Assembly: GCA_944329385.1 (NCBI GenBank) | Contig: CALVIE010000005.1 | Coordinates: forward strand, 1-40,690 | DNA length: 40,690 nt | From: an uncultured Bacilli bacterium | Lineage (GTDB): Bacteria; Bacillota_I; Bacilli_A; RF39; UBA660 | Direction of reading: 5' to 3' | In this document: one piece after another, positions 32,620 through 40,640 of the stretch | How positions within the stretch are numbered: position 1 is the stretch's first letter | Layout of the letters: each line of letters opens with the position of its first letter | The notes under the pieces: generated by a model | Told to the model about the DNA's origin: nothing | The model's input: the letters and a program-made list of their open reading frames with translations, nothing else | The model's database searches: none | Program-made: the position numbers and the translations under genes

Positions 32620-33808
32620 AACTCCTATTTCCATAATAAGATGTAAATCTTACTCCTTTACCAGGAATATTTGTTATATATTTATGAGGATTTTCTCTTC
32701 CACTGTTATTATAATGTATTCCCCTAAACGCATTCACGTGAACATGTGTACCAGCAGAGCAGCTATCTTCGCTAGCTAAACCGCCCATAGACCCTAATTT
32801 AGTATCCGGATTAACACCTTGTCCAACTCTAACATTAACGCCCGTCATGTGCCAGTAAGATGTCGTAAAACCAAGTCCTGTATGATAAACATATACAATA
32901 TGATTTCCACAAGCTCCACTATACTTCGGATAAGTAATATTTATAACCTCTCCAGCCGCTACCGGATATACCGCATCACCGTGCTCACTATTAGAAAAAT
33001 CAACCCCTGTATGGAAATCACTACTACGCTGTCCATAATCACTAGTAACTCTTCCTCTAGTAATTGGCATATAAGTCCTACCAGTAACTACAATGCCATT
33101 TGGTCTATTTTTATCTTTTTCATTTTGACACTGCGTTAAAGTTTGATTCTCACTACATCCATGATTAACTAAATTATTAATCAAACTAATAGTCGTCTTA
33201 TATTCTTCATCTTTACTAAGCATACCTTCTTGTAAAGTTTCAATCTCCTCACTTAACCTTGCTTCTAAAACAGCAAGTTCTTGCTGTTTCGCGCTAAGTT
33301 CTTGTTGCTTAGTATTAAGTTCAGATTTTTTACTATCTAACTTTTCCACATCTTTATTATATTCTTCAATCAACTCTTCATTATAATTACCAAGCTGTTC
33401 AGCCACTGAAATACGGTAAATAAAATCAGTAAAATCTGTTGCCCCAAAAATATATTCTAAATAATTAGAATCACCATTAGTAACTTGAACAAACGCCATA
33501 ATTTCCTTCATCTGTTCATCTTTTTTATCAATATCTTTTTGAATCTCTTCTATCTGCTTTTCCGTATCTTCAATTTGCCCATTAATACTAGCAATCTCAC
33601 TTTCTACTTGTTTTTTATCCGCCTGCGCTTTACTTCTTTCAGCTTCTGTAAGCGCTTTTTCATTTTTAGCTTTATTATAAGCATCTCTATTGGCCTTAGC
33701 TTCTGCTCTAAGCTGTCCTAAAGTTTTTTCCTTCGCATAACTAGTTGGTAAAAACATACTAAATAAAACTAAAACAATCATAAATAAACTAATAAATCTA
33801 AACTTCAA
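32618..33808 (-). CDS. Secreted M23 peptidoglycan endopeptidase with coiled coil (EnvC/PcsB-like)
   Basis: 396 residues. Signal peptide 1-25 (cleavage likely after SYA), two long coiled-coil blocks (about 27-105 and 140-205), then an M23/LytM domain (about 245-370). Zinc ligands are visible as HTGVDF (His266, Asp270) and HVHVN (His355, His357). Such proteins cut peptide cross-links during growth or division and their coiled coils usually contact FtsEX. A four-Cys insert around the domain (Cys218, Cys227, Cys300, Cys350) could form disulfides, fitting the thiol system at 4.7-5.8 kb. It lies 9 bases after the YgjP-like gene. Confidence 0.88.
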   Translation of the reverse strand: MKFRFISLFMIVLVLFSMFLPTSYAKEKTLGQLRAEAKANRDAYNKAKNEKALTEAERSKAQADKKQVESEIASINGQIEDTEKQIEEIQKDIDKKDEQMKEIMAFVQVTNGDSNYLEYIFGATDFTDFIYRISVAEQLGNYNEELIEEYNKDVEKLDSKKSELNTKQQELSAKQQELAVLEARLSEEIETLQEGMLSKDEEYKTTISLINNLVNHGCSENQTLTQCQNEKDKNRPNGIVVTGRTYMPITRGRVTSDYGQRSSDFHTGVDFSNSEHGDAVYPVAAGEVINITYPKYSGACGNHIVYVYHTGLGFTTSYWHMTGVNVRVGQGVNPDTKLGSMGGLASEDSCSAGTHVHVNAFRGIHYNNSGRENPHKYITNIPGKGVRFTSYYGNRS

Positions 33809-33817
33809 AATACCACC

Positions 33818-34462
33818 TCATTCTTTTAAAATAGCCACTGCTTTTTTATAATCAGGCATATATTCTCTAACCGTTTCCCAAAACTCCTTAGAATGATCAA
33901 AATGCACCAAATGTGAAAGTTCATGAATAATTACATAGTCAATTTCATGAACTGAATACTCAATTAACTTAGAATTAAGGGTAACTGATGTATCTCTTTT
34001 GTTGCACACACCCCACCTTGTTTTCATACTTCTAATTTTTAACTTTGGAAAAGGAATATCCTCATCAAATAAATTGTAATTAAACTCTAATCTCTCAGAA
34101 AAAATCCTTTTCATCTCTTTTTTAAGCCACTTTTCTAAAGTCTTATCATCACGAACATATATCTTATGATCACTTATCTCTACTTTATCAAATGGTACTT
34201 TAATTATATCATATTTTTCACCAAGATAATAAAAAAGCTTCTCTTTTTCCAGTTTTTTCTTAGCTTTTGACAAAGCCTTTCTTAAAAAATCCTTTTCATT
34301 ATCAAGCATAACCTTCACATTTCTTTTACTAGTCAAATAATTTGTCGTTACATATATTGTTAAATCATTTTTAATTTTAATATAAGTGTTTTTATTGTTT
34401 TTTTTAACAATTAAAACCTTATATATCTCTCCATCTAATTTATAATCAAAAACTACTTCCAT
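33818..34462 (-). CDS. YgjP-like metallopeptidase-domain protein (M48/DUF45 type)
   Basis: 214 residues, cytosolic. The C-terminal half carries the zinc motif HELSHLVHFDHSKEFW (HExxH plus a third His five residues on), preceded by MKTRWGVCNKRDTSVTLN, the hallmark of YgjP/DUF45 proteins. The biological substrate is not established for the family. ATG 34462 follows GGTGGT by 4 bases; the upstream TTG is part of that site. It forms a pair with the M23 peptidase gene. Confidence 0.85.
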   Translation of the reverse strand: MEVVFDYKLDGEIYKVLIVKKNNKNTYIKIKNDLTIYVTTNYLTSKRNVKVMLDNEKDFLRKALSKAKKKLEKEKLFYYLGEKYDIIKVPFDKVEISDHKIYVRDDKTLEKWLKKEMKRIFSERLEFNYNLFDEDIPFPKLKIRSMKTRWGVCNKRDTSVTLNSKLIEYSVHEIDYVIIHELSHLVHFDHSKEFWETVREYMPDYKKAVAILKE

Positions 34463-34513
34463 TTTTACCACCAAAATAATTCTATCACAAAAGAAAAAAA
34501 GGTCAAACCCTAA

Positions 34514-34909
34514 TTATTTAACCTCTAACTTAGATATGCAGTGTGGACATCTAACTGCCTTAACATTAATTTCACTAAAACAGTATGGACATATTTTAAA
34601 TGATGGTTTCTTCTCTTTTTTAGGCCCAAGCTCCTTTATCTTATTAATTGCCTTAACAATACAAAAAAGTGCGAAAGCCATAATTAAAAAATTAACTAAA
34701 GCTGATATAAAAGCTGATATAAACAAAGAAATATCATGCCATCCATAACGAGCCCCACCAGTCACTACATTTAAAATAGGATTAATAAAATTATCTGTAA
34801 ATGAAGTTACAAGCCCTGTAAAGCCAGTTCCTATAACAACACCAATTGCCATATCAATCATATTTCCTTTTAACGCAAAAGTTTTAAACTCTTCAATAAA
34901 TTTTTTCAT
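34514..34909 (-). CDS. mscL: Large-conductance mechanosensitive channel MscL with C-terminal zinc ribbon
   Basis: 131 residues. The channel part is standard: FKTFALKGNMIDMAIGVVIG (N-terminal helix and pore helix TM1), NFINPIL, and TM2 (about 62-85). The cytoplasmic bundle KEL is followed by an extra tail with CPYC (Cys107, Cys110) and CPHC (Cys121, Cys124), a zinc ribbon. MscL releases solutes when the membrane is stretched. The ribbon is not part of the model E. coli or Bacillus proteins. ATG 34909 chosen; GTG 34918 overlaps the AAGTGAG site. It has its own promoter. Confidence 0.92.
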   Translation of the reverse strand: MKKFIEEFKTFALKGNMIDMAIGVVIGTGFTGLVTSFTDNFINPILNVVTGGARYGWHDISLFISAFISALVNFLIMAFALFCIVKAINKIKELGPKKEKKPSFKICPYCFSEINVKAVRCPHCISKLEVK

Positions 34910-34932
34910 AAAACTCACTTCTTTCGCTAAAT

Positions 34933-34961
34933 ATTATAGCATATAAATAACTTTATTCCAA
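34933..34961 (-). promoter_or_regulatory. Promoter of mscL
   Basis: -35 TTGGAA (34961-34956), 17-base spacer, extended -10 TGC-TATAAT (34938-34933). Confidence 0.7.
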
Positions 34962-34977
34962 ATTAATATAATTTTAA

Positions 34978-35004
34978 AACTATTCGTTTATATAACGAAT
35001 AGTT
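34978..35004. promoter_or_regulatory. Palindromic operator-like site
   Basis: Perfect 11-base arms (AACTATTCGTT / AACGAATAGTT) around TATAT. The centre overlaps a candidate plus-strand -35 (TTTATA, with TATAAT at 35011-35016), and the site is 17 bases from the mscL -35. It has no U-tract, so a repressor site is more likely than a terminator. Confidence 0.45.
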
Positions 35005-35022
35005 ATATTATATAATGTTATT

Positions 35023-35260
35023 AAAAACATTTAATCGAGTGTTGCCTCTTTTCTTGTTGAAAGAAGGAAAGATAAAGATAAAAATTAAAACATTTATTCT
35101 AAAATCGCTTAAACTCATCTGCTTCATTTTACTGCTTCTATTTTACTAGTATTAGCAATCAAAATGTAACCATCGAAAAAGACACTCATCGCATTGATAG
35201 AGTGTCAAACCCTTTTATTGAGGTGACATTCATTCCAGTTTAAATGTTCCTCTTTTTTTA
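35023..35260 (+). ncRNA. Candidate structured RNA, unassigned
   Basis: From the possible start near 35023 the plus strand can form a 12-bp closing helix (with G-U pairs) between GAGTGTTGCCTC (35037-35048) and GAGGTGACATTC (35220-35231). An inner hairpin GACACTC/GAGTGTC lies at 35181-35206, and a terminator of the form GAGG..ACATT / AATGT..CCTC then T7 ends at 35259. The closing helix and the terminator use the same 35220-35231 strand, so they exclude each other. No open reading frame is seen. No known RNA family is recognised. Confidence 0.35.
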
Positions 35261-35290
35261 TGAGAATTATCTCATCTATATACATAATAA

Positions 35291-35313
35291 AAAACTACTA
35301 AACAGTAGTTTTT
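35291..35313 (-). terminator. Terminator after the YfcC-family transporter gene
   Basis: AAAACTACT / AGTAGTTTT stem with a 4-base loop and T-rich tail on the minus strand; it overlaps the stop codon. Confidence 0.75.
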
Positions 35314-36901
35314 ATAAAAGCGTAATAATTCCACATGTTAACAATACTAATAAGAATGCAATTAAAGCAAATTTCCAAATATATTTCATCCATTCTTTAT
35401 AAGAAACTTTAAACAAACTAAGTCCTGCAATTAAAATTACACTAGTTGGGAAAATAAGCATTGCAATTCCGTAAACTGATTGAATTAAAAGTCCTGCATT
35501 AGAAAGTGCGGCTGCATCAAATCCAGAAATATAAACAGAAACATTCGCAAGCAAATAATATAAATCATTGAAGAAGAAACTACCAATTAATGTTGCTATA
35601 CCTGTTGTAAGAACATTAAAGCCATCAGTAAGTTCAAATATCTTTGCATTCATTGTATCTACTAAAGTACCAGTTCCACTATATGAAGCTTGATATAAAA
35701 TAGATAAAATTACGCTTGCTAAAGCTGCTAAACAAGCTGTTGGAAGCCATTTTTTTACACCTTCTGTAAAACTATCAATAAAATCATTTAAACTAAGTCT
35801 ATAAACCCAAGCAATAATACCAGACATAATAATTAATGCTCCTGCAAATTCTACATTACTCCAGTATCCAAGCTCAGAAAGACCACTTAATAGATGTTCA
35901 AAAATTGGAAATTCCTCAATTTCAACACCCATAATAGCTTCATGAATATTACTAAAGAAATCAATACCAAATGCATAATACCAATTATACATACCTACTA
36001 AACATAAAATAAATATTAATAAGAAAATAATAACAAGTGGAACAGCACTAATTTTAGATTTTGCAGAAACCTTTTTAACAGATTTAGAAATTGCAAAAGC
36101 TTTAGTAGTTGATTTAGTACTCTTCTTTTTACTAGAAGTAGTTTTCTTATTTCCAGTAGTTTTTTTACTTTCCTTCACAGTTTTTTTACTATTCTTAGCA
36201 GTATTTTTTACAGTTTTAGAAGTTTTTTCCTCTTTAGGAACTTTTACTTCTTTCTCATTTTTATTAACTTTAGCCTCTTTTATTTCTTTTACCGTAGTTC
36301 TTTTATTAGAAGTAAGTATTACAAAAATAAGTGCTACAACTAAAATAACTAATAAAATTATCTTTGCCACAATTTGATTGCTCATATCTAAACTTAAAAT
36401 GTTTTTAGTATATCCAGTAATATTAAAACCATAAGTTGATGCAATTGAACCAACAAGCAACGAACCAACTGTTGAAGCCATTACCGTCACTTTATCATAA
36501 TTCATTGCAAAAAGCACTGCAGCAAATAAAGGAACAAGTGCAAAAAGTGGAATAATCAAACCAGTAACTGAAGAAAGTACAGTAAATAAAATAACAGTTA
36601 AAATTATAAATCCTTTTTCTTTACCTACGAAAACCTTAATCATCTTATCAGTAACTTTTTCTAAAGCACCAGTTTTTTCCATCACACCATAAAGTCCACC
36701 AATAACCGCAAATACAATTCCATATAAAATAAAGGTTGTAAATGCTTGAATAGGTGTATTAAATAGATCAATTAATCCTACAGGATCTATACCATTAGTT
36801 GTAAGTTCACCATTTGAATAAGTACCTACCGGAATAATCCAACTCAACACTACGAAAATCAAGAAAGATATTCCAATTACCTTAAGTAACTTCTTTTTCA
36901 C
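35312..36901 (-). CDS. YfcC/DcuC-family membrane transporter with long basic loop
   Basis: 529 residues with about 11-12 transmembrane helices in two halves. The halves show ion-transporter-superfamily features, including a re-entrant-like GLYGVMEKTGALEKVTDKM and PTACLAALASVILSILYQASYSGTGT. Relatives move C4-dicarboxylates, arginine/ornithine or peptides; the substrate here is unknown. Between the halves (about 203-285) is a cytosolic loop of about 80 residues made mostly of Lys, Thr, Ser, Val and Glu, with runs such as KKTTGNKKTTSSKKK. The GTG start follows GGGAGG. It is a single-gene unit divergent from the radical SAM gene. Confidence 0.78.
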   Translation of the reverse strand: MKKKLLKVIGISFLIFVVLSWIIPVGTYSNGELTTNGIDPVGLIDLFNTPIQAFTTFILYGIVFAVIGGLYGVMEKTGALEKVTDKMIKVFVGKEKGFIILTVILFTVLSSVTGLIIPLFALVPLFAAVLFAMNYDKVTVMASTVGSLLVGSIASTYGFNITGYTKNILSLDMSNQIVAKIILLVILVVALIFVILTSNKRTTVKEIKEAKVNKNEKEVKVPKEEKTSKTVKNTAKNSKKTVKESKKTTGNKKTTSSKKKSTKSTTKAFAISKSVKKVSAKSKISAVPLVIIFLLIFILCLVGMYNWYYAFGIDFFSNIHEAIMGVEIEEFPIFEHLLSGLSELGYWSNVEFAGALIIMSGIIAWVYRLSLNDFIDSFTEGVKKWLPTACLAALASVILSILYQASYSGTGTLVDTMNAKIFELTDGFNVLTTGIATLIGSFFFNDLYYLLANVSVYISGFDAAALSNAGLLIQSVYGIAMLIFPTSVILIAGLSLFKVSYKEWMKYIWKFALIAFLLVLLTCGIITLL

Positions 36902-36999
36902 TTTTTTCTACCTCCCAATAAAAATTATATCAAAAAAACCTTATAATATAAAGCTTTTTTGAATAATTTTCAGCACTTTTTCACAAAACAAAAACATGA

Positions 37000-37005
37000 T
37001 ATAAT
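37000..37005 (+). promoter_or_regulatory. Extended -10 promoter of the radical SAM gene
   Basis: TGA-TATAAT just upstream of the AAAGGTGA ribosome site; the -35 region is poor. Confidence 0.5.
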
Positions 37006-37021
37006 GGTAAAGGTGATTCAA

Positions 37022-37963
37022 ATGAACAATTTTCCATTTTCAAATAATAACAAACGCTATCACACTTTAGACTTTTTTTATAAACAAAAATTTGGTAAAA
37101 AAGTAAGTAAAATAAGCTTAAATGCCGGTTTTACCTGTCCAAATATTGATGGAACATTATCTAAAAATGGCTGCATATACTGTTCAAAAACAGGTAGCGG
37201 TGAATATGGTGGAAATATTGAAGATGATCTCATAACCCAGTTTAATAAAATTAAAAAAATCATGGATCAAAAATGGCCAAATTCAAAATATATTGGATAC
37301 TTTCAAGCTAGAACTAATACCTATGCCCCACTAAATATTTTAAAAGAAAAATACGAAACAATTTTAAATCAAAAAAACGTTGTAGGCTTATCCATCGCCA
37401 CTAGACCAGATTCCATCACCGACGAATGTATAGATTACTTAGAAAAATTAAATAAAAAAACATTTATAACCGTCGAACTAGGCCTTCAAACTATCCATGA
37501 AAAAACCTCTAAAATAATAAATAGATGTCATGATCTAAAATGCTTTGAAACTACATTAAAAAAACTAAAAGAAAAACATATTTTTACTGTCGTCCATATA
37601 ATAAATGGATTGCCTTATGAAACAAAAGAAATGATGATTGAAACAGTAAAATATTTAAACAAACTAAACATTGATGGAATTAAAATCCACATGCTTACAG
37701 TTTTAAAAAATACCCCTTTAGAAAAATATTATAAAATAAAACCATTTCCTATTTTAACCAAAGAAGAATATATAGATATTGTAATTAATCAATTAGAATA
37801 CCTAAATCCTAAAATAGTTATCCAAAGACTAACCTCAGATCCTGTAAAAGAAGATCTAATTGCCCCAAAATGGACAACAAAAAAAATCGATGTGTTAAAT
37901 AACATCGATAAAGAAATGGTTAAAAGAAATACCTATCAAGGAGCTAAATGTGATATTGTTTAG
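37022..37963 (+). CDS. Radical SAM protein, YtqA/YhcC (TIGR01212) type
   Basis: 313 residues. The cluster cysteines are Cys39, Cys51 and Cys54 in FTCPN...GCIYCS, the spacing typical of this family rather than CxxxCxxC. Other landmarks: GKKVSKISLNAGF, YIGYFQARTNTYAP, LSIATRPDSI, ELGLQTIHEKTSKIINRCHD and GIKIHMLTVLKNTPLEK. Some relatives have been linked to tRNA modification, but the substrate is not settled here. ATG 37022 follows AAAGGTGA; a longer reading starts upstream of the -10. The last 20 bases overlap the convergent gene. Confidence 0.88.
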   Translation: MNNFPFSNNNKRYHTLDFFYKQKFGKKVSKISLNAGFTCPNIDGTLSKNGCIYCSKTGSGEYGGNIEDDLITQFNKIKKIMDQKWPNSKYIGYFQARTNTYAPLNILKEKYETILNQKNVVGLSIATRPDSITDECIDYLEKLNKKTFITVELGLQTIHEKTSKIINRCHDLKCFETTLKKLKEKHIFTVVHIINGLPYETKEMMIETVKYLNKLNIDGIKIHMLTVLKNTPLEKYYKIKPFPILTKEEYIDIVINQLEYLNPKIVIQRLTSDPVKEDLIAPKWTTKKIDVLNNIDKEMVKRNTYQGAKCDIV

Positions 37964-38312
37964 ACTTCTTTTTTAAACAAAGTTTTGAATTAACGCTTTG
38001 AGCATAATCTAAAGATTTTCCTTCAAACATATCATATCCAAAATAACTTACTCCCTCATAATTAATAAATGACTTATCTAAAAAAGCTGTATCAAGACAA
38101 ATCATTCCTTCATTATCACGGTAAACATACATCATTTCATTTTCATTCAAAACTATATAACTAAGACACATCTCACTATTAGAAATAGAACCATTTGTCA
38201 TACTATCCGCATTAATATTAAAATCATCTTTAAATAAAATTGCATCTTCTAAAAAAGTAATAAGTTTATCGCCTAAATTATAATATAAAAGTTTCTTTTG
38301 TTGTTTATTCAT
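37944..38312 (-). CDS. Unassigned small protein
   Basis: 122 residues, soluble, acidic in the middle and basic at the end (KKKSKQYHI). It has MCLSYIVLNENEMMYVYRDNEGMICLD and Tyr-rich segments but no known motif. ATG 38312 lies 8 bases after GGGAGG; an upstream start would overlap the site. It is 48 bases downstream of feoB on the same strand, so it could be co-transcribed. No FeoA or FeoC is recognisable in it. Its 3' end overlaps the end of the radical SAM gene. Confidence 0.65.
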   Translation of the reverse strand: MNKQQKKLLYYNLGDKLITFLEDAILFKDDFNINADSMTNGSISNSEMCLSYIVLNENEMMYVYRDNEGMICLDTAFLDKSFINYEGVSYFGYDMFEGKSLDYAQSVNSKLCLKKKSKQYHI

Positions 38313-38360
38313 TAAAATACCTCCCTTGAACTTATATATTAGCACTAAACTTTAAAATAA

Positions 38361-40394
38361 TCAAATAATTTTAAAAAATAAATTTATTAAAAAACAAAAA
38401 CTAATACCAATTAAAAGCGGAATAATAAAAGCTAAAAAACTCCAAAAATAACTTCCTGTTTCTTTTTTAATTGTTACCAAAGTTGTTAAACAAGGAAAAT
38501 GAAATAAAGAAAAAATCATAACACAAATAGCCGTAACTACACTCCAGCCATTATCTATAAAAAGCTCCTTAAGTATAACCAAATCACTAATATCCACAAT
38601 CATACCAAGTGACATATATCCCATAACCATAATAGCTGTCACAATCTCATTAGCCGGAAAACCCAAAATAAATGCCATCAAAATTACTCCATCCATACCT
38701 AACATTTTCCCAAAAGGATTTAAAAAATTAGAAAATATTTCAAGTAAACTATTACCATTAATACAAACATTCGCAAAAACCCAAATAATAAAACCAGCTG
38801 CCGATGAAACCAAAAGTGCCCTTTTTAAAACAAACCATGTTCTATCAATTAAAGACCTAATAAGCACCTTACAAATCTGTGGCCTTCTATAAGGTGGAAG
38901 TTCCAAAGTAAACGAAGAAGATACCCCCCTCAAAATAGTCATAGATAAAATTTTTGAAACAATAAAAGTAACTATTATACCAATTAAAATAAATATCAAA
39001 AGTACCATAGCTCTCATCACCCCAGAAAAGCCATCAGTAATTAAAAACATTATAATCATAGAAATCAAAAGTGGAAAACGACCATTACAAGGAACAAAAC
39101 TATTAGTCAAAATTGAAATTAACCTTTCCCTATCAGAATCTATTATTCTAGCTCCCGTAACTCCTACCGCATTACATCCAAACCCCATAAGCATCGTTAA
39201 AGACTGTTTACCACAAGAATTACATTTTTCAAACCCCTTATCCAAATTAAAAGCAATTCTAGGAAGTAATCCAAAATCCTCAAGTAACGTAAAAAGTGGA
39301 AAAAATATTGCCATTGGTGGAAGCATAACCGCCACTACCCAAGCCATAACTCTATAAATTCCATGCACAAGTAAATCAGAAATCCAAGTAGGTAAAAATG
39401 AAACTAAAAAATTATATAAAATATCTTCAAATAAAAATAATTTCTCATATAAAAATTCAGAAGGAATATTTGCTAAACTAATCGTTATCCATAAAATCAA
39501 AAATAAAAGTAAAATCATAATTGGTATTCCCGTAACTTTATTAGTTAAAATCTTATCTAAAACTCTTTGTTTTTTATCATAATCTAACTTACCATAATGT
39601 AAAACCTCTAAACATATATTTGAACTTTCCTCATTAATTTTTTCTATCATAAGTCTTTCAATATCCTCTTGATAAATTCCCCTTTTTCTAAACTTATTTA
39701 AAACTAAATCTTTCTCATCTTTAATATCTAAATCACCCATTAAATTAGTCTTATACTTAAAATCAAAAGCATTAATAAAATCATAATCATTTGTCAAATA
39801 CCTTAAAATAACATTATCACCATTAACAAAAACATTAGGAATATTTTTTTTCAAAGAATAAATCTCATCAGATAAAAAATCATAATTAATTTTTCTAAAC
39901 CCACTTTTCTTAAAACGAATTTTCTCTAAAGCCAAAAATAACTCATCAAAACCTTTTTTACTCCTAGCCACCATACCAATAACTGGAATATTTAATAACT
40001 CACTAAGCCTTTTTAAATCAACATCTATCTTTTTCTTCCTAGCCTCATCCATTAAATTAACACATAAAACTACTTTATCCGTAATCTCTAAAACCTGTAA
40101 AACTAAATTTAAATTTCGCTCTAAAGCCGTTCCATCACAAACTATAATCAAACCATCATAATCAGAAAAATAAACAAAATCCCTCGTAACCTCTTCTTCC
40201 TTTGAATGAGCAAATAATGAATAACATCCAGGTAAATCCTCAAACTGATACCTAACCCCATTATAAACCTTGTAACCAGTTGCCCCACTAACAGTCTTAC
40301 CAGGCCAATTACCAGTATGTTGCCTCATTCCAGTAAGACCATTAAATATCGTGCTCTTACCAACATTTGGATTTCCAATCAAACCAACTTTCAT
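38361..40394 (-). CDS. feoB: Ferrous iron transport protein B
   Basis: 677 residues, the membrane Fe2+ permease with GTPase domain. G motifs: GNPNVGKST (G1, 7-15), DLPGCYS (G3), NLMD (G4). A helical insertion domain follows (about 165-275), then the membrane part with two gate regions: GFGCNAVGVTGARIID and SFVPCNGRFPLL in the first, and LVSSAAGFIIWVF and GFPANEIV in the second. ATG 40394 follows GGAGG by 8 bases. A longer reading adds 47 residues from the upstream promoter region and is rejected. No feoA is adjacent. The length is normal. Confidence 0.95.
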   Translation of the reverse strand: MKVGLIGNPNVGKSTIFNGLTGMRQHTGNWPGKTVSGATGYKVYNGVRYQFEDLPGCYSLFAHSKEEEVTRDFVYFSDYDGLIIVCDGTALERNLNLVLQVLEITDKVVLCVNLMDEARKKKIDVDLKRLSELLNIPVIGMVARSKKGFDELFLALEKIRFKKSGFRKINYDFLSDEIYSLKKNIPNVFVNGDNVILRYLTNDYDFINAFDFKYKTNLMGDLDIKDEKDLVLNKFRKRGIYQEDIERLMIEKINEESSNICLEVLHYGKLDYDKKQRVLDKILTNKVTGIPIMILLLFLILWITISLANIPSEFLYEKLFLFEDILYNFLVSFLPTWISDLLVHGIYRVMAWVVAVMLPPMAIFFPLFTLLEDFGLLPRIAFNLDKGFEKCNSCGKQSLTMLMGFGCNAVGVTGARIIDSDRERLISILTNSFVPCNGRFPLLISMIIMFLITDGFSGVMRAMVLLIFILIGIIVTFIVSKILSMTILRGVSSSFTLELPPYRRPQICKVLIRSLIDRTWFVLKRALLVSSAAGFIIWVFANVCINGNSLLEIFSNFLNPFGKMLGMDGVILMAFILGFPANEIVTAIMVMGYMSLGMIVDISDLVILKELFIDNGWSVVTAICVMIFSLFHFPCLTTLVTIKKETGSYFWSFLAFIIPLLIGISFCFLINLFFKII

Positions 40395-40431
40395 ACAAAC
40401 GCCTCCATATTTCCACTTTATTATATGAAAT

Positions 40432-40437
40432 AAAAAA
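40432..40437 (-). promoter_or_regulatory. Probable -10 region of the feoB promoter
   Basis: A TATAAT on the minus strand about 35 bases before the feoB start, with a weak -35 (TTAACG) 17 bases upstream. No Fur-type box is evident. Coordinates are approximate (within about 10 bases). Confidence 0.4.
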
Positions 40438-40505
40438 AGAAGCGTTAAAAAAACTAGTACATTTATAAATGTTAATATAGAAACTGATAAAAATGTTAAA
40501 GTTAA

Positions 40506-40527
40506 AATCTGATAAAATTTATCAGAT
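40506..40527. terminator. Palindromic hairpin upstream of feoB
   Basis: AATCTGATAAA / TTTATCAGATT, 11-bp arms with no spacer, followed by six T on the plus strand and flanked by A on the other. It could be a bidirectional terminator or an operator. Confidence 0.45.
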
Positions 40528-40586
40528 TTTTTCAATACTTTGATATACTTATACTATCTCATAATAAAAAGGAGTTGGTTATAAGT

Positions 40587-40622
40587 ATGAGAAAAGATAT
40601 TACAATAGAACATTGGATTTAG
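40587..40622 (+). pseudogene. Eleven-codon frame, possible transposase-gene remnant
   Basis: AAAAAGGAG and ATG 40587 start the short peptide MRKDITIEHWI, ended by TAG. A promoter-like TTGATA lies upstream. A good ribosome site on so short a frame suggests the 5' stub of a deleted gene. It runs straight into an insertion-sequence-like end (40621-40640). Confidence 0.3.
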
Positions 40623-40640
40623 GTCAAGTTTTTAGACACA
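40621..40640. mobile_element. Possible insertion-sequence terminal repeat
   Basis: AGGTCAAGTTTTTAGACACA resembles the ends of IS3-family (IS150-like) elements, which read TGT-(C)-AAAAA-TTGACC on the other strand. No partner repeat is visible within the window, so this may be a lone end or chance. Confidence 0.25.

Larger units (their letters stand above)
34910..35311. other. Intergenic region with operator-like palindrome and possible small RNA
   Basis: This 402-base gap has no supported gene. It contains the mscL promoter, a 27-base palindrome, a plus-strand promoter candidate, a set of long-range inverted repeats and terminators on both strands, listed separately. Confidence 0.6.

Noticed and set aside
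35181-35206. GACACTC/GAGTGTC hairpin as a second CIRCE element
   Set aside because: The arms do not match TTAGCACTC and the spacer is 12 rather than 9. It looks like a terminator or RNA helix.
35023-35260. 6S RNA or RNase P RNA
   Set aside because: The closed-ends layout is suggestive, but I see no 6S open-bubble pattern or RNase P core motifs.
40395-40535. 47-residue N-terminal extension of FeoB with a hydrophobic stretch
   Set aside because: It lacks a ribosome site, contains the promoter region, and precedes the canonical MKVGLIGNPNVGKST start with a good GGAGG.
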